From the NCBI GenBank assembly GCA_963786675.1, contig CAWAZY010000003.1:1-64000 (forward strand): a stretch of DNA of 64,000 nt, given 5' to 3'. The DNA is from JAGVSR01 sp963786675 (GTDB lineage Bacteria; Pseudomonadota; Alphaproteobacteria; Rhizobiales; Hyphomicrobiaceae). Each line of letters starts with the position of its first letter. Positions within the stretch are counted from its first letter, which is position 1. Position numbers and translations under genes: made by a program. This document shows, in pieces, positions 45,812 to 53,595 of this stretch. Under the pieces are notes generated by a model. The model did no database searches. It saw nothing but the letters and a program-made list of their open reading frames with translations, and was not told the DNA's origin.

Positions 45812-46318
45812 CTATTTGGCGACGATCGCGTTGAGCATCCAGATCGCCTTCTCATGGAAAGCCAGCCGCTCGGTGAGCAAATCGGTCGTCACGAGATCCT
45901 TGGCGGCTTCGGACATTTCCGCGATTTCGCGGAAGCTCCGGCAAAGCGTTTCGTGATCCTCGACCAGCCGTCGGACCATCTCGATCGCGCTGCGGTTGAT
46001 CGTTTCCTCATCGACGTCCGATTTTGGCCGCATCTGCTTGAAGCTCAGAGGCGTGGTCAACCCCAGAGCGCGAATGCGCTCGGCAATGACGTCGGTTGCT
46101 GTGAACAGATTCTTGTAATGGTCTTCCAGAAGTTCATGCAGCGGAACGAAGAGCGGACCGACCACATTCCAATGGTAGACGTGGGTCTTGACCAACAAGG
46201 TATAGCTGTCGGCCAGCGCCTCCGCGAGGTGATCGGCAACCTTGCGGCGATCCTTCGCCGCAATCCCGGTGTCCAACAATACTGAGGCCGTCTTTGCGGC
46301 CGCTGCGGTTGACGCCAT
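45812..46318 (-). CDS. dps: Dps family DNA-binding/ferritin-like protein
   Basis: 168 residues of the Dps four-helix ferritin type. The ferroxidase-site region VKTHVYHWNVVGPLFVPLHE continues to DHYKNLF, and DVIAERIRALG follows. Dps dodecamers oxidise and store iron and protect DNA under starvation and oxidative stress. A short Ala/Lys-rich N-terminal tail could contact DNA. An EcfG-type promoter lies about 70 bases upstream, placing the gene in the general stress regulon. Confidence 0.95.
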   Translation of the reverse strand: MASTAAAAKTASVLLDTGIAAKDRRKVADHLAEALADSYTLLVKTHVYHWNVVGPLFVPLHELLEDHYKNLFTATDVIAERIRALGLTTPLSFKQMRPKSDVDEETINRSAIEMVRRLVEDHETLCRSFREIAEMSEAAKDLVTTDLLTERLAFHEKAIWMLNAIVAK

Positions 46319-46386
46319 TTCACAATCTCCGACTGGTTTCCTTCAGGTGGTCCGGCAGCACGTCCCGGAATATTTCACCTATGGAA

Positions 46387-46411
46387 AACGATCGTCCGCG
46401 CGAAGAGTTCC
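46387..46411 (-). promoter_or_regulatory. EcfG-type promoter of dps
   Basis: On the minus strand, GGAAC (46411-46407), 16 bases, CGTT (46390-46387), about 70 bases before the dps start. Confidence 0.8.
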
Positions 46412-46516
46412 CAAGCGCGGCGGTTTTGCCGCCAACATCTGGAAACGCAGTGCGTGTTCAAGGCCGGTTTGTCAGCTGTGTGTGGCGAAAGCGCGGGAGG
46501 ATATTGAAGGTCGCCG

Positions 46517-47074
46517 CTATGCGTCGATCACGCCAAACTGTTTGCGCGGTGCCGTGTCTTTCCCTTCGGATTCGGCGTCTTCGTTAAGGCCGGTCGCTTC
46601 GGCAAGGCGTGTGCGCGCCCGATTGACACGGCTTTTGACCGTGCCCACCGCACAATCGCACATGACCGCAGCTTCCTCGTATGAGAAGCCCTCGGCGCCG
46701 ACGAGGATCAAGGCTTCACGCTGGTCTTCGGGGAGCTTGTTGAACGCCACCGAGAAGTCGAGGAGGTTCATGTGCGCCATCTGCTCGCCGTTGACGCTCA
46801 TGCGTTCCGCCATGGCACCGTCCGCGTCTTCGACTTCGTATTTCCGCTTGCGCCGTTCAGACAGAAACGTGTTGCGGAAAATCGTGAAGAGCCACGCCTT
46901 CAGGTTGGTGTCGGCCTGATAGGATGCGCGGTTCTTCCATGCCTTGACCAAGGTCTCCTGGACCAGGTCGTCGGCGTTGTCGACGTTGCCGCACAGTGAC
47001 CGCGCGAACGCTCGCATGTTCGGCACCAGCGCGCCAAGCTGCTCCTGCATCTCGCGATCAGATAGTGTACTCAC
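46517..47074 (-). CDS. ecfG: EcfG-type RNA polymerase sigma factor
   Basis: 185 residues with sigma region 2 (NADDLVQETLVKAWKNRASY, then LKAWLFTIFRNTFLSERRKR) and region 4 (LPEDQREALILVGAEGFSYE, then VGTVKSRVNRARTRLAE). The sequence and the linked nepR and phyR identify it as the EcfG sigma factor of the alphaproteobacterial general stress response. The start overlaps the nepR stop by four bases, so it is co-translated with its inhibitor. Confidence 0.95.
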   Translation of the reverse strand: MSTLSDREMQEQLGALVPNMRAFARSLCGNVDNADDLVQETLVKAWKNRASYQADTNLKAWLFTIFRNTFLSERRKRKYEVEDADGAMAERMSVNGEQMAHMNLLDFSVAFNKLPEDQREALILVGAEGFSYEEAAVMCDCAVGTVKSRVNRARTRLAEATGLNEDAESEGKDTAPRKQFGVIDA

Positions 47075-47292
47075 GATTTCTCCTCCGACCGTGCCAGTTG
47101 GTCGAGTAAATCGCTGAACTTGACGGGTAGAGGCTCGGACAGCATCACCCCATACTGCTCGCGCAGTTTGGACCCCAGCTTGCCTTGGATGGCGGGGGCG
47201 AGTGGCACCCCGCCGAGCTCAGACCTGCCTGCATCGTCTGGCTGTTGGCCTTGTGTGGCGCCGCCAGGAATTTTCTTGTTCTCTTCAGACAT
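47071..47292 (-). CDS. nepR: NepR anti-sigma factor
   Basis: 73 residues with the NepR core, LGSKLREQYGVMLSEPLPVK followed by FSDLLDQLARSEE, and a disordered polar N terminus. NepR binds EcfG in unstressed cells and is captured by phosphorylated PhyR. It is the first gene of the nepR-ecfG operon and has an EcfG-type promoter upstream. Confidence 0.95.
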   Translation of the reverse strand: MSEENKKIPGGATQGQQPDDAGRSELGGVPLAPAIQGKLGSKLREQYGVMLSEPLPVKFSDLLDQLARSEEKS

Positions 47293-47382
47293 TCATACCA
47301 CCGCCGCTCGTTTGGTCGTGCGCGCAGGCCTTCTGCGCGGCCCTCAAGATTTTCCGCGTAGGAAATACACCGGTCGTGAGAC

Positions 47383-47407
47383 AACGCCGGACCGACCGAT
47401 TGGTTCC
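47383..47407 (-). promoter_or_regulatory. EcfG-type promoter of nepR-ecfG
   Basis: On the minus strand, GGAAC (47407-47403), 16 bases, CGTT (47386-47383), about 90 bases before the nepR start. It implies autoregulation of the sigma factor operon. Confidence 0.82.
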
Positions 47408-47438
47408 AAAAATAATACAAAACGAATTCAATGGCTTA

Positions 47439-48002
47439 TTACGCAGCCATTGCGTCTGCCGGTGCCGCCGCCGGGTCATCTGGGCTGCTCGGTTCGTTTC
47501 CCTCATCTGCGCTGTCCGCCGTTGATCGGCTGCCGTCGAAGATCTGGTCACGGAACACGAAAGCTACGGCCGCGCCCACAGCCACCAGAAGCGGTAGATT
47601 CCGCGTGAACAGCCGCAGTATTGCGGGTGCAGCTAGAGGCGCGAAGGCCGTCAGGGACGATCGCAGAAGCTCTTTGTCCGCCGCAGAGAGGTCGTCGAAC
47701 ATCGGCTTTGACTCCGGCGCGTTGTCTTGCGCACTCGGGTCCACGTGCGCCACGGTCTCCTCGATGGATTGAGGTCTTAGTGAGACGATGCCGAACGCAA
47801 CCAGACCGATGACGCCAAAGAGCGCGGCCATCAGGAGATAGCCCGTCTCGGGTCCGAATTCCTCCGTCAACTTCAGCGTAAGCGTCGCGGTCGCAAAACC
47901 CGCCGCAATCAGAAAGGGGATCGCCACGATTGCGCTGTATACAACTTGATCGATCGTACGATCGACGGTCCGTTGCGCGCGCTGGAAAAGTTCCTTGAAC
48001 AT
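47439..48002 (-). CDS. hypothetical membrane protein in the stress island
   Basis: 187 residues. An amphipathic N terminus (FKELFQRAQRTVDRTIDQVV) is followed by two adjacent membrane segments (about 22-45 and 52-75), a soluble acidic linker, a third hydrophobic segment (LPLLVAVGAAVAFVFRDQIF) and an Asp/Pro/Ala tail. It resembles small membrane proteins found near stress genes in Rhizobiales; no function is assigned. It lies 42 bases downstream of the DUF883-like gene and probably shares its EcfG-type promoter. Confidence 0.7.
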   Translation of the reverse strand: MFKELFQRAQRTVDRTIDQVVYSAIVAIPFLIAAGFATATLTLKLTEEFGPETGYLLMAALFGVIGLVAFGIVSLRPQSIEETVAHVDPSAQDNAPESKPMFDDLSAADKELLRSSLTAFAPLAAPAILRLFTRNLPLLVAVGAAVAFVFRDQIFDGSRSTADSADEGNEPSSPDDPAAAPADAMAA

Positions 48003-48044
48003 GGGATCGGCCTTCCTATTGAAGCGGCGGGTATCAGCGAGCCG

Positions 48045-48350
48045 TTACGACTTCCAAAGCGCACCGATCACAAATCCGATCCCGGCCGCTACAGCCAGCG
48101 TCGCCATCGGTTCATCCTTGGCAGACTTCTGAATTGCCGTACCGATATTGCCGGCAACTTTCTTGACGTGCTCACCAGCCTCACGGCTTTGCGCCGCTAC
48201 ATCGCGGGCGGTTTCTTCGGCCGAGTTGACAGCGGCGCCGATCTTATCGCTGGCGGTCTCCGCCATATCAGCCGCCCGGTCCGCGGCGGTGTTCGCCACG
48301 TTCTTGAAACGCTGTTCCATCGTGTCGTTCGTCATACTGACGTTTGCCAT
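48045..48350 (-). CDS. DUF883/ElaB-YqjD-like membrane-anchored protein
   Basis: 101 residues. A long Ala/Asp/Glu-rich amphipathic helix (KNVANTAADRAADMAETASD and following repeats) ends in a C-terminal membrane anchor (MATLAVAAGIGFVIGALWKS). Similar inner-membrane proteins in enterobacteria are stress-induced and bind ribosomes. The ATG at 48350 has GGAGAA upstream. An EcfG-type promoter lies 47 bases upstream. Confidence 0.8.
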   Translation of the reverse strand: MANVSMTNDTMEQRFKNVANTAADRAADMAETASDKIGAAVNSAEETARDVAAQSREAGEHVKKVAGNIGTAIQKSAKDEPMATLAVAAGIGFVIGALWKS

Positions 48351-48396
48351 GGGGTTCTCCTTGCCAGGAGGCGCGTTCATCGCCTCTCGTGTGCCC

Positions 48397-48421
48397 AACG
48401 TGCAGACGGTCTAAGAGTTCC
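48397..48421 (-). promoter_or_regulatory. EcfG-type promoter of the DUF883-like gene
   Basis: On the minus strand, GGAAC (48421-48417), 16 bases, CGTT (48400-48397), 47 bases before the start codon. Confidence 0.8.
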
Positions 48422-48458
48422 CATTTTGTCGAACGGATTGTGCGCATGGGTCCGTCCG

Positions 48459-49982
48459 TTATGGCGATCGCGTCCCGAACGTGAGAGACCGCAAGAGCCG
48501 GCCTGCCGATGTGGCGGCTTGCTTGACCGATGACACCACGCCGCGTGGCGAAGGACCGCCGCCGAACTTCCGCGCCAGTTGCACGCGAACGGCGGCCGGC
48601 AGGGCGGCATCGAGATTGGCAAACACACGTTGCACGTCCGCACTTGATATCGCGTCCAGGCGGGATTCGATGACCGTCAGCGGACCCGTCAAGCGTCCGT
48701 AGGCATCGCGCACCTCTTCGACGGCCAGAAGCTCGCGCGCCTCGCCGGCGGGATCCTGCAAACCTCCGAGTGGTACCCGCTGGCGCAGCACAACGGGCAT
48801 CACGATCGGGGCCGACTGCGGTGACGCCTGGAATAGGCGGGACATGGAGGCGGCGACAGAGGCGTCGTGACCGTCCGATCCGATCACCCAGACCAGGATG
48901 TCGCTTGCCGCGATCGCCCGGCCCAATTCCGCCGCATCGATGTCGGCCATGTCCCCGACCGGCACCTCGCTTACGTCGCGCCGCAGGCCTTCGAAGATCG
49001 ATGTCATGCCGGCGTCCGTGCCGTCGACCGCTTCCACGCCGGACCGGATGAGTTCGGCAATTTTGCTGCGGGCCGCGCCGTCCGCGCCCAGCACGGCGAC
49101 ATTGATCGCGCCGACGGGCCACGCATCCGCCGATAACTCACCCGCGCGGATCAAGTCGTCCACATCGACGGTCGGATCAGCTGCGACCCGCAGCCGCCCG
49201 CCATAGAGGTCGATGGCCGCGCGCCCAACCTCCTGCACGAACGTCTCCGCCAGTCGCCGCGTGACGTGTTCGCGGCCCCATTGCATCAGGGCCCGCGTCA
49301 TGCGCTCGCGCGCTTCATTGGTCACGGCGGCCGCCGGATTGGTAAGCCGGATTACGCGCCAGACCGCATACATTTTGTCGGCGACATCGACCGCATGCCG
49401 CCAGCGGTAGATGTTGAGGATCTGCGATACGGTAAGCCGATCGGCAAACGGCAGATTGCGTTGTGCGAACTGATTGAGGCGCCGGCTGACCTGTTCGGAA
49501 ATCGCGAGGGCTTCGGGCAGTGTGAAACGCCAGACAGCATCTGGCTTTTCCGGGTGCAGGCGGCGCGCGACGGCCGACAGCGTTTGCTGGCTGAGTTCGA
49601 GTAGATAATCCGCTTCCCCTAGCCGGTCGGCATTGGCCGCCTTGGCGATCTCGCCGACATCGACCCATGCTTGCCGTTCGACGGTAGTCCAGCCTGCGTC
49701 AGGCTTCCGGCCCGGCTCTGGCAGTTCGGCGGAACTGGCTTTCTCCAGAACCGGCTCTACGAAGAGGAGGCGCTGGGCCGCATAAACGACGGCCACCGAC
49801 GCCATGGCAAACGCCGCCCAATGCAAGAGCAGCTCGTGCTCCCACAAATACATGCCGCCGAGTGGGACGAGCGAAAGCGTCGGCAGCAAAAGCGCGGTCA
49901 GGATCAGAATGAACCTGACAGTTTGCGCGGCTGGTGTCGTCTTCTTGGGGCGGTCTGCTTTTCTTTTCACAGGCCCTCGCAC
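48459..49982 (-). CDS. membrane-anchored protein with a degenerate GTPase-like domain
   Basis: 507 residues. Two N-terminal membrane segments (about 23-45 and 50-70) lead to a helical region (about 80-260, with LPEALAISEQVSRRLNQFAQ). A C-terminal domain follows, beginning INVAVLGADGAARSKIAELI, with a downstream strand ASDILVWVIGSDGHDAS. The fold order suggests a P-loop GTPase, but the loop GADGAARSK departs from the GxxxxGK(S/T) pattern and no NKxD motif is clear. Nucleotide binding may therefore be lost. It sits within the stress island; its role is unknown. Confidence 0.7.
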   Translation of the reverse strand: MRGPVKRKADRPKKTTPAAQTVRFILILTALLLPTLSLVPLGGMYLWEHELLLHWAAFAMASVAVVYAAQRLLFVEPVLEKASSAELPEPGRKPDAGWTTVERQAWVDVGEIAKAANADRLGEADYLLELSQQTLSAVARRLHPEKPDAVWRFTLPEALAISEQVSRRLNQFAQRNLPFADRLTVSQILNIYRWRHAVDVADKMYAVWRVIRLTNPAAAVTNEARERMTRALMQWGREHVTRRLAETFVQEVGRAAIDLYGGRLRVAADPTVDVDDLIRAGELSADAWPVGAINVAVLGADGAARSKIAELIRSGVEAVDGTDAGMTSIFEGLRRDVSEVPVGDMADIDAAELGRAIAASDILVWVIGSDGHDASVAASMSRLFQASPQSAPIVMPVVLRQRVPLGGLQDPAGEARELLAVEEVRDAYGRLTGPLTVIESRLDAISSADVQRVFANLDAALPAAVRVQLARKFGGGPSPRGVVSSVKQAATSAGRLLRSLTFGTRSP

Positions 49983-50090
49983 ATTTGGAACACCTGGACT
50001 GCGCCAGGATGTCTTCGATTGGAATGGCGCTTCTACGCACCTGTCAGTGTCTCAAATGCGGCATCGCCAACGCCTGGGGGTGCGCAAGCG

Positions 50091-50126
50091 GCCTCGCCAG
50101 CCGCTCCGAAGAGCGGCTGGCGAGGC
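50091..50126 (-). terminator. strong stem-loop after the DUF1328 gene
   Basis: A perfect 16-bp stem (50091-50106 with 50111-50126) closes a four-base loop that reads TTCG on the minus strand with C-G closure, i.e. the very stable cUUCGg tetraloop. No U-tract follows on either strand. It probably ends or protects the DUF1328 mRNA. Confidence 0.7.
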
Positions 50127-50161
50127 GTCGCGAAATATAACGTGACGTTCGATCCGTCGCG

Positions 50162-50335
50162 TCACGTCTTTCGGATCACGCTCATGATCAGCGACACGAC
50201 AAAGAGGACGATCGCGACCCAGAACAGGATTCGTGCGCCTTCCATTGCGGTTCCGGCGACACCGCCAAAGCCGAGGAATGCAGCGACAAGCGCCACCACG
50301 AGGAAGACGATGGCGTAATGTAGAAGGTTACCCAT
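50162..50335 (-). CDS. DUF1328/YtjA family small membrane protein
   Basis: 57 residues: MGNLLHYAIVFLVVALVAAF, then LGFGGVAGTAMEGARILFWV, a second hydrophobic run and a short basic end (MSVIRKT). The two membrane segments and the GFGGVAG...A turn are diagnostic of DUF1328 (UPF0391). Such proteins are commonly stress-induced in Alphaproteobacteria; their molecular role is unknown. An EcfG-type promoter lies about 38 bases upstream. Confidence 0.9.
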   Translation of the reverse strand: MGNLLHYAIVFLVVALVAAFLGFGGVAGTAMEGARILFWVAIVLFVVSLIMSVIRKT

Positions 50336-50372
50336 AATAGCGCTCCAAATTGGATGATACCGATGGGAATGA

Positions 50373-50397
50373 AACGCCTTGTTCGCGATTTCGTTCC
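50373..50397 (-). promoter_or_regulatory. EcfG-type promoter of the DUF1328 gene
   Basis: On the minus strand, GGAAC (50397-50393), 16 bases, CGTT (50376-50373), about 38 bases before the start codon. Confidence 0.8.
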
Positions 50398-50485
50398 AGG
50401 TGAGCGCGTGGCCTCTAGAAAAGGCCGGATGCGGCTCAAAATGCCGAATGCCGCGGCGGGGAATGGTCGCGATTAGAATAGAATT

Positions 50486-50515
50486 GGCCGCGCCAGACTG
50501 ATGACTGGCGCGGCC
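50486..50515 (-). terminator. stem-loop terminator after the csbD gene
   Basis: An 11-bp perfect stem, GGCCGCGCCAG (50486-50496) with CTGGCGCGGCC (50505-50515), has an eight-base loop. On the minus strand it is followed by an A/T-rich stretch (AATTCTATTC). Confidence 0.7.
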
Positions 50516-50564
50516 CCATTCATTTCAAACGGTGCGATCGTACGTCGGGGTTGGAAAGTAGGCG

Positions 50565-50933
50565 TTAGAGGCCGGCCGACTTCTTGGCCTTCCCGGAGAG
50601 CTTCTGAGCTTCGCCCTTGGCTTCCTGCGCGTAACCTTCCGCTTCGAGGCTCGCATCACTGGCCGCGCGTCCGACCGACTGCTTTACGTTGCCGGCTGCA
50701 TCATTGTAATGGCCCGACACCGTATCGGCTGTCGACGATGAACTCACGCGATCGGCGGCGTCGTGGACGGCGTCCTTAACGTCGCCGACAGTGCGCTGGG
50801 CCTCGCCCTTGACTTCCTGCATCTTGCCTTCAGCTTGAAGCTTTTCGGATCCTACGACTTTGCCGACTCCCTGCTTGATGTTGCCGACGGCTTCGTTTGC
50901 GTAGCCTTTGATCTTGTCTTTGGTTCCGCTCAT
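50565..50933 (-). CDS. CsbD family stress protein with two repeats
   Basis: 122 residues, strongly hydrophilic. It has a CsbD motif at the N terminus (DKIKGYANEAVGNIKQGVGK) and a related second unit near the C terminus (YNDAAGNVKQSVGRAASDAS). CsbD proteins are general stress proteins of unknown mechanism. The two-unit form is about twice the usual length. An EcfG-type promoter about 120 bases upstream places it in the regulon. Confidence 0.9.
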   Translation of the reverse strand: MSGTKDKIKGYANEAVGNIKQGVGKVVGSEKLQAEGKMQEVKGEAQRTVGDVKDAVHDAADRVSSSSTADTVSGHYNDAAGNVKQSVGRAASDASLEAEGYAQEAKGEAQKLSGKAKKSAGL

Positions 50934-51053
50934 GGTTCACTCCAATGGTGATTTGACTGCTCATCGCCGGGTTGCGCCGATCACAGATTGACGCTCCTCA
51001 CGTTCTAAGCTGCCCACATGTGTGGCGCTCCGAGACGGCCGGCTTGTCAGTGA

Positions 51054-51078
51054 AACGGCGTCAGCGGAATTTGGTTCC
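51054..51078 (-). promoter_or_regulatory. EcfG-type promoter of the csbD gene
   Basis: On the minus strand, GGAAC (51078-51074), 16 bases, CGTT (51057-51054), about 120 bases before the csbD start. Confidence 0.75.
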
Positions 51079-51283
51079 ACCGCGCGGATAATTTGGTGTG
51101 CCGGCGTTCGTCTGGTGCGGTCGTGGATCTCAAGCGCCCATAGGTGTGCGCGGAGCATGCAACTCTTTTGCAATCCAGCGCGTTTGTCAGCCATGGGAAC
51201 GGAAGGGGTTTGTCTGGTTCTCTCCGCGGGGGCTTGCCGCCAAGAGGCCCGACTTTCGTTTTTGTCTAGTTTGGAGCTGCCAG

Positions 51284-53257
51284 ATGCCGCTGATCCCGGA
51301 CGCCTCGCGCAACGCTGCCGCCGGAATGACCGTGGCGGCATTTTTTATCGCCGCCCTCTACCTTGGCCGCGACATTCTCATTCCGCTGGCGCTTGCCGTA
51401 CTTCTCTCGTTCATCCTGGCACCTATCGTTCGTTGGCTGACGCGCCGTCGGCTGCCGCGTCCGCTCGCAGTAATCGCCGTCATGGCCATTTTCATGGGCG
51501 GGCTGACGGTGAGTACCGGACTGCTTGGCAACCAGCTTCTCTCATTGACCGCGAGCCTCGACGGCTACCGGTACAATCTGGTGCAGAAAGTCCGTCTCAT
51601 TGCGGAGGCCGGCGAAGGCGACGGCCTGTTCAATCGCGCGGCGGAATCGATTGAGGCTCTTAGTGCCGAACTCGAACGTGAATTGAAGAGAAAGCCTGCC
51701 GATACACCGGGTGTCAGCGGGGTACCGGTCCCGCCAGCTGCCGATGCCGAAAAGGACCAGCCGGATCAGACAATCATCATTTCGGACGACGACACCCGAT
51801 CGCTTTCGTACTCGGACTATGTTGGGACAGGCGTGCAGGTGTTGGCTCAAGCCGGACTGACGCTGCTTTTCATGATGTTTTTGCTTCTTCAGCACAATGA
51901 TCTTCGAGATCGGCTGGTGCGTGTCGCGGGCACGGATAACATGACCGATACCACCGCAGCGATGAGCGACGCGGGCAGCCGACTCTCCAAACTGTTCCTC
52001 ACGCAAGCCGTACTGAATGCCGGGTTCGGCGTCGTCGTTGGCATTCTGCTTTATGCGATCGGCGTTCCGAATGCCCTGCTCTGGGGAATCACGTCGATGT
52101 TGATGCGCTTCGTGCCGTTTGTGGGAAGCGTGCTTGCGGCTGTTCCACCACTTTTGCTGGCCGCAGCGGTCGATCCGGGTTGGACCATGTTCTCGCTCAC
52201 ACTACTCGTCTTTGCCATTGGCGAACCTTTGATGGGGCATGTAGTCGAACCGCTGGTGCTGGGTAAATCGGCGGGACTTTCGCCTCTTGCGATGTTGGCG
52301 GCGGCAAGTTTCTGGACACTCGTTTGGGGACCCGTCGGCCTGCTTCTGGCCGCACCGCTGACGTTGGCGCTGATGGTTTCTGGCCGGTACATCCCGAGTT
52401 TGGCGTTCGCCAACGTGCTTCTGGGCGATCAGCCCGCCTTGACGCCGCAGGAGACTTTCTATCATCGGCTCCTGTCCAGCGACGCCATCACCGCCGCGGC
52501 CCAGCTGGAAGAGCAAGGTACCGAGCAGCCGTTGCATGTGATCGGCGACAGTGTGGTGTTGCCCGCGCTTCGTCTGGCGGCGATTGACCATGGTCGCGGC
52601 AATCTCGACCGGGATACATCAAGCGGCTTCCGGGATACCGTTCGGATGGTGTCGGATCTTGTGTTGAGCAACGGCACTGCCGCCGAAGAAGCCGTCACGA
52701 CCCGCGACAACGCCGCCGCGCAGATCGAGGTGGTCACGGTGCCCGGCTATGGCCCAATCGATGCCACGGCGGCGCAGTACGTTGCCGATGTCATCCGCGC
52801 CGGGTCAGGATGTCCGGTGGCAACGTCGACTGTGCCGACATTCGTATCCCTGATGCACGACCGCGACGGCGGTACGGATCCCGATGCCGTTGTCATTTGC
52901 ACAGTCGGCGGTCTAGAGCGAGCGCAGCTGGCCTTCATCGTCAGGCGCGCGGCGCGCCTGATGCCGAATACACGGATCCATGTGCTCGACTACGGGCGGG
53001 ATGGTGCGGACGTCAGCGGGCTGAAGTCGGAGTTGAATGAGCAGGCGAGGGTTTATGGTTCACTGGAAGGCCTGATGGCGGCCCTAGGATGTGCAATTCC
53101 GTCATCCCGCGAGGGTCAAGCCGGTGAGGAGCAGGAACGCGCCGCGGAGATCGAGACCGGCGCCGTTCCATCTGAGCACCAACGTCTGCTTGACGGCACT
53201 TCCACTTCAGATCAGGACGCGCCCGCCTCCGCGGACGTACGGCGCGTTGCGGTGTGA
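51284..53257 (+). CDS. AI-2E family transporter with a long C-terminal extension
   Basis: 657 residues. The first about 370 residues are an AI-2E/PerM-type permease with eight hydrophobic segments and the family region GITSMLMRFVPFVGSVLAAV, later GHVVEPLVLGKSAGLSPLAM. The last about 260 residues form a soluble domain (ITAAAQLEEQ, VVICTVGGLERAQLAFIVRR) not present in typical members; its function is unknown. The ATG at 51284 (TTGGAG upstream) matches where the family begins, while the longer frame adds 62 unrelated residues. Substrate is not predicted; family members may be metabolite or sodium/proton carriers rather than AI-2 exporters. Confidence 0.87.
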   Translation: MPLIPDASRNAAAGMTVAAFFIAALYLGRDILIPLALAVLLSFILAPIVRWLTRRRLPRPLAVIAVMAIFMGGLTVSTGLLGNQLLSLTASLDGYRYNLVQKVRLIAEAGEGDGLFNRAAESIEALSAELERELKRKPADTPGVSGVPVPPAADAEKDQPDQTIIISDDDTRSLSYSDYVGTGVQVLAQAGLTLLFMMFLLLQHNDLRDRLVRVAGTDNMTDTTAAMSDAGSRLSKLFLTQAVLNAGFGVVVGILLYAIGVPNALLWGITSMLMRFVPFVGSVLAAVPPLLLAAAVDPGWTMFSLTLLVFAIGEPLMGHVVEPLVLGKSAGLSPLAMLAAASFWTLVWGPVGLLLAAPLTLALMVSGRYIPSLAFANVLLGDQPALTPQETFYHRLLSSDAITAAAQLEEQGTEQPLHVIGDSVVLPALRLAAIDHGRGNLDRDTSSGFRDTVRMVSDLVLSNGTAAEEAVTTRDNAAAQIEVVTVPGYGPIDATAAQYVADVIRAGSGCPVATSTVPTFVSLMHDRDGGTDPDAVVICTVGGLERAQLAFIVRRAARLMPNTRIHVLDYGRDGADVSGLKSELNEQARVYGSLEGLMAALGCAIPSSREGQAGEEQERAAEIETGAVPSEHQRLLDGTSTSDQDAPASADVRRVAV

Positions 53258-53310
53258 TCGTCCTTCTTCATAACTGCGACAGTTAAAGTGCCGCGCATTG
53301 TGATCTTCAC

Positions 53311-53335
53311 AGAACGAAAGCCGTGCTGGCGCGTT
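53311..53335 (+). promoter_or_regulatory. weak EcfG-like promoter candidate for the 25-residue gene
   Basis: AGAAC (53311-53315), 16 bases, CGTT (53332-53335) differs from the consensus by one base (AGAAC for GGAAC). It lies about 98 bases before the small gene and points toward it. Confidence 0.35.
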
Positions 53336-53432
53336 GAACACCCACAATGTCCTTCCATCTGGGTGGATCAAGAAAGGCGCGGTGCGCATTGCGGCGAACC
53401 GCGGGCATCACATCGCACAAGGAGTAGGTCCA

Positions 53433-53510
53433 ATGAAAAACGTCATTCTATGGGTTATGGGCGTGCCGCTTTCGCTGCTGATCATTCTCAATCTGGCTGG
53501 CATACTCTAA
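53433..53510 (+). CDS. 25-residue single-span membrane peptide
   Basis: The frame encodes MKNVILWVMGVPLSLLIILN and ends LAGIL, an almost entirely hydrophobic single helix. It has a strong AAGGAG ribosome-binding site eight bases upstream of the ATG. Short hydrophobic peptides of this form occur widely beside stress genes in Alphaproteobacteria. It is too short for a firm family call. A hairpin terminator lies about 50 bases downstream. Confidence 0.65.
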   Translation: MKNVILWVMGVPLSLLIILNLAGIL

Positions 53511-53557
53511 GGCATCCATTTCATGGGTGAGCTTGTGCAAGGCTGGCCGGATAGCCG

Positions 53558-53595
53558 ATCACGACGGGGCACCCTCCATGGGTGCCCCGTGTGAT
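53558..53595. terminator. bidirectional stem-loop overlapping the 3' end of the kinase gene
   Basis: GACGGGGCACCC pairs with GGGTGCCCCGT around a five-base loop (53575-53579), with an outer ATCAC/GTGAT extension. The left arm includes the last codons and stop of the minus-strand kinase, so one structure serves two convergent units. Confidence 0.6.

Noticed and set aside
51195..51218. GGAAC followed by a GTTC-like element upstream of the AI-2E gene
   Set aside because: At 16 bases the second element reads GTTC rather than CGTT, so it does not meet the EcfG pattern used for the other sites.
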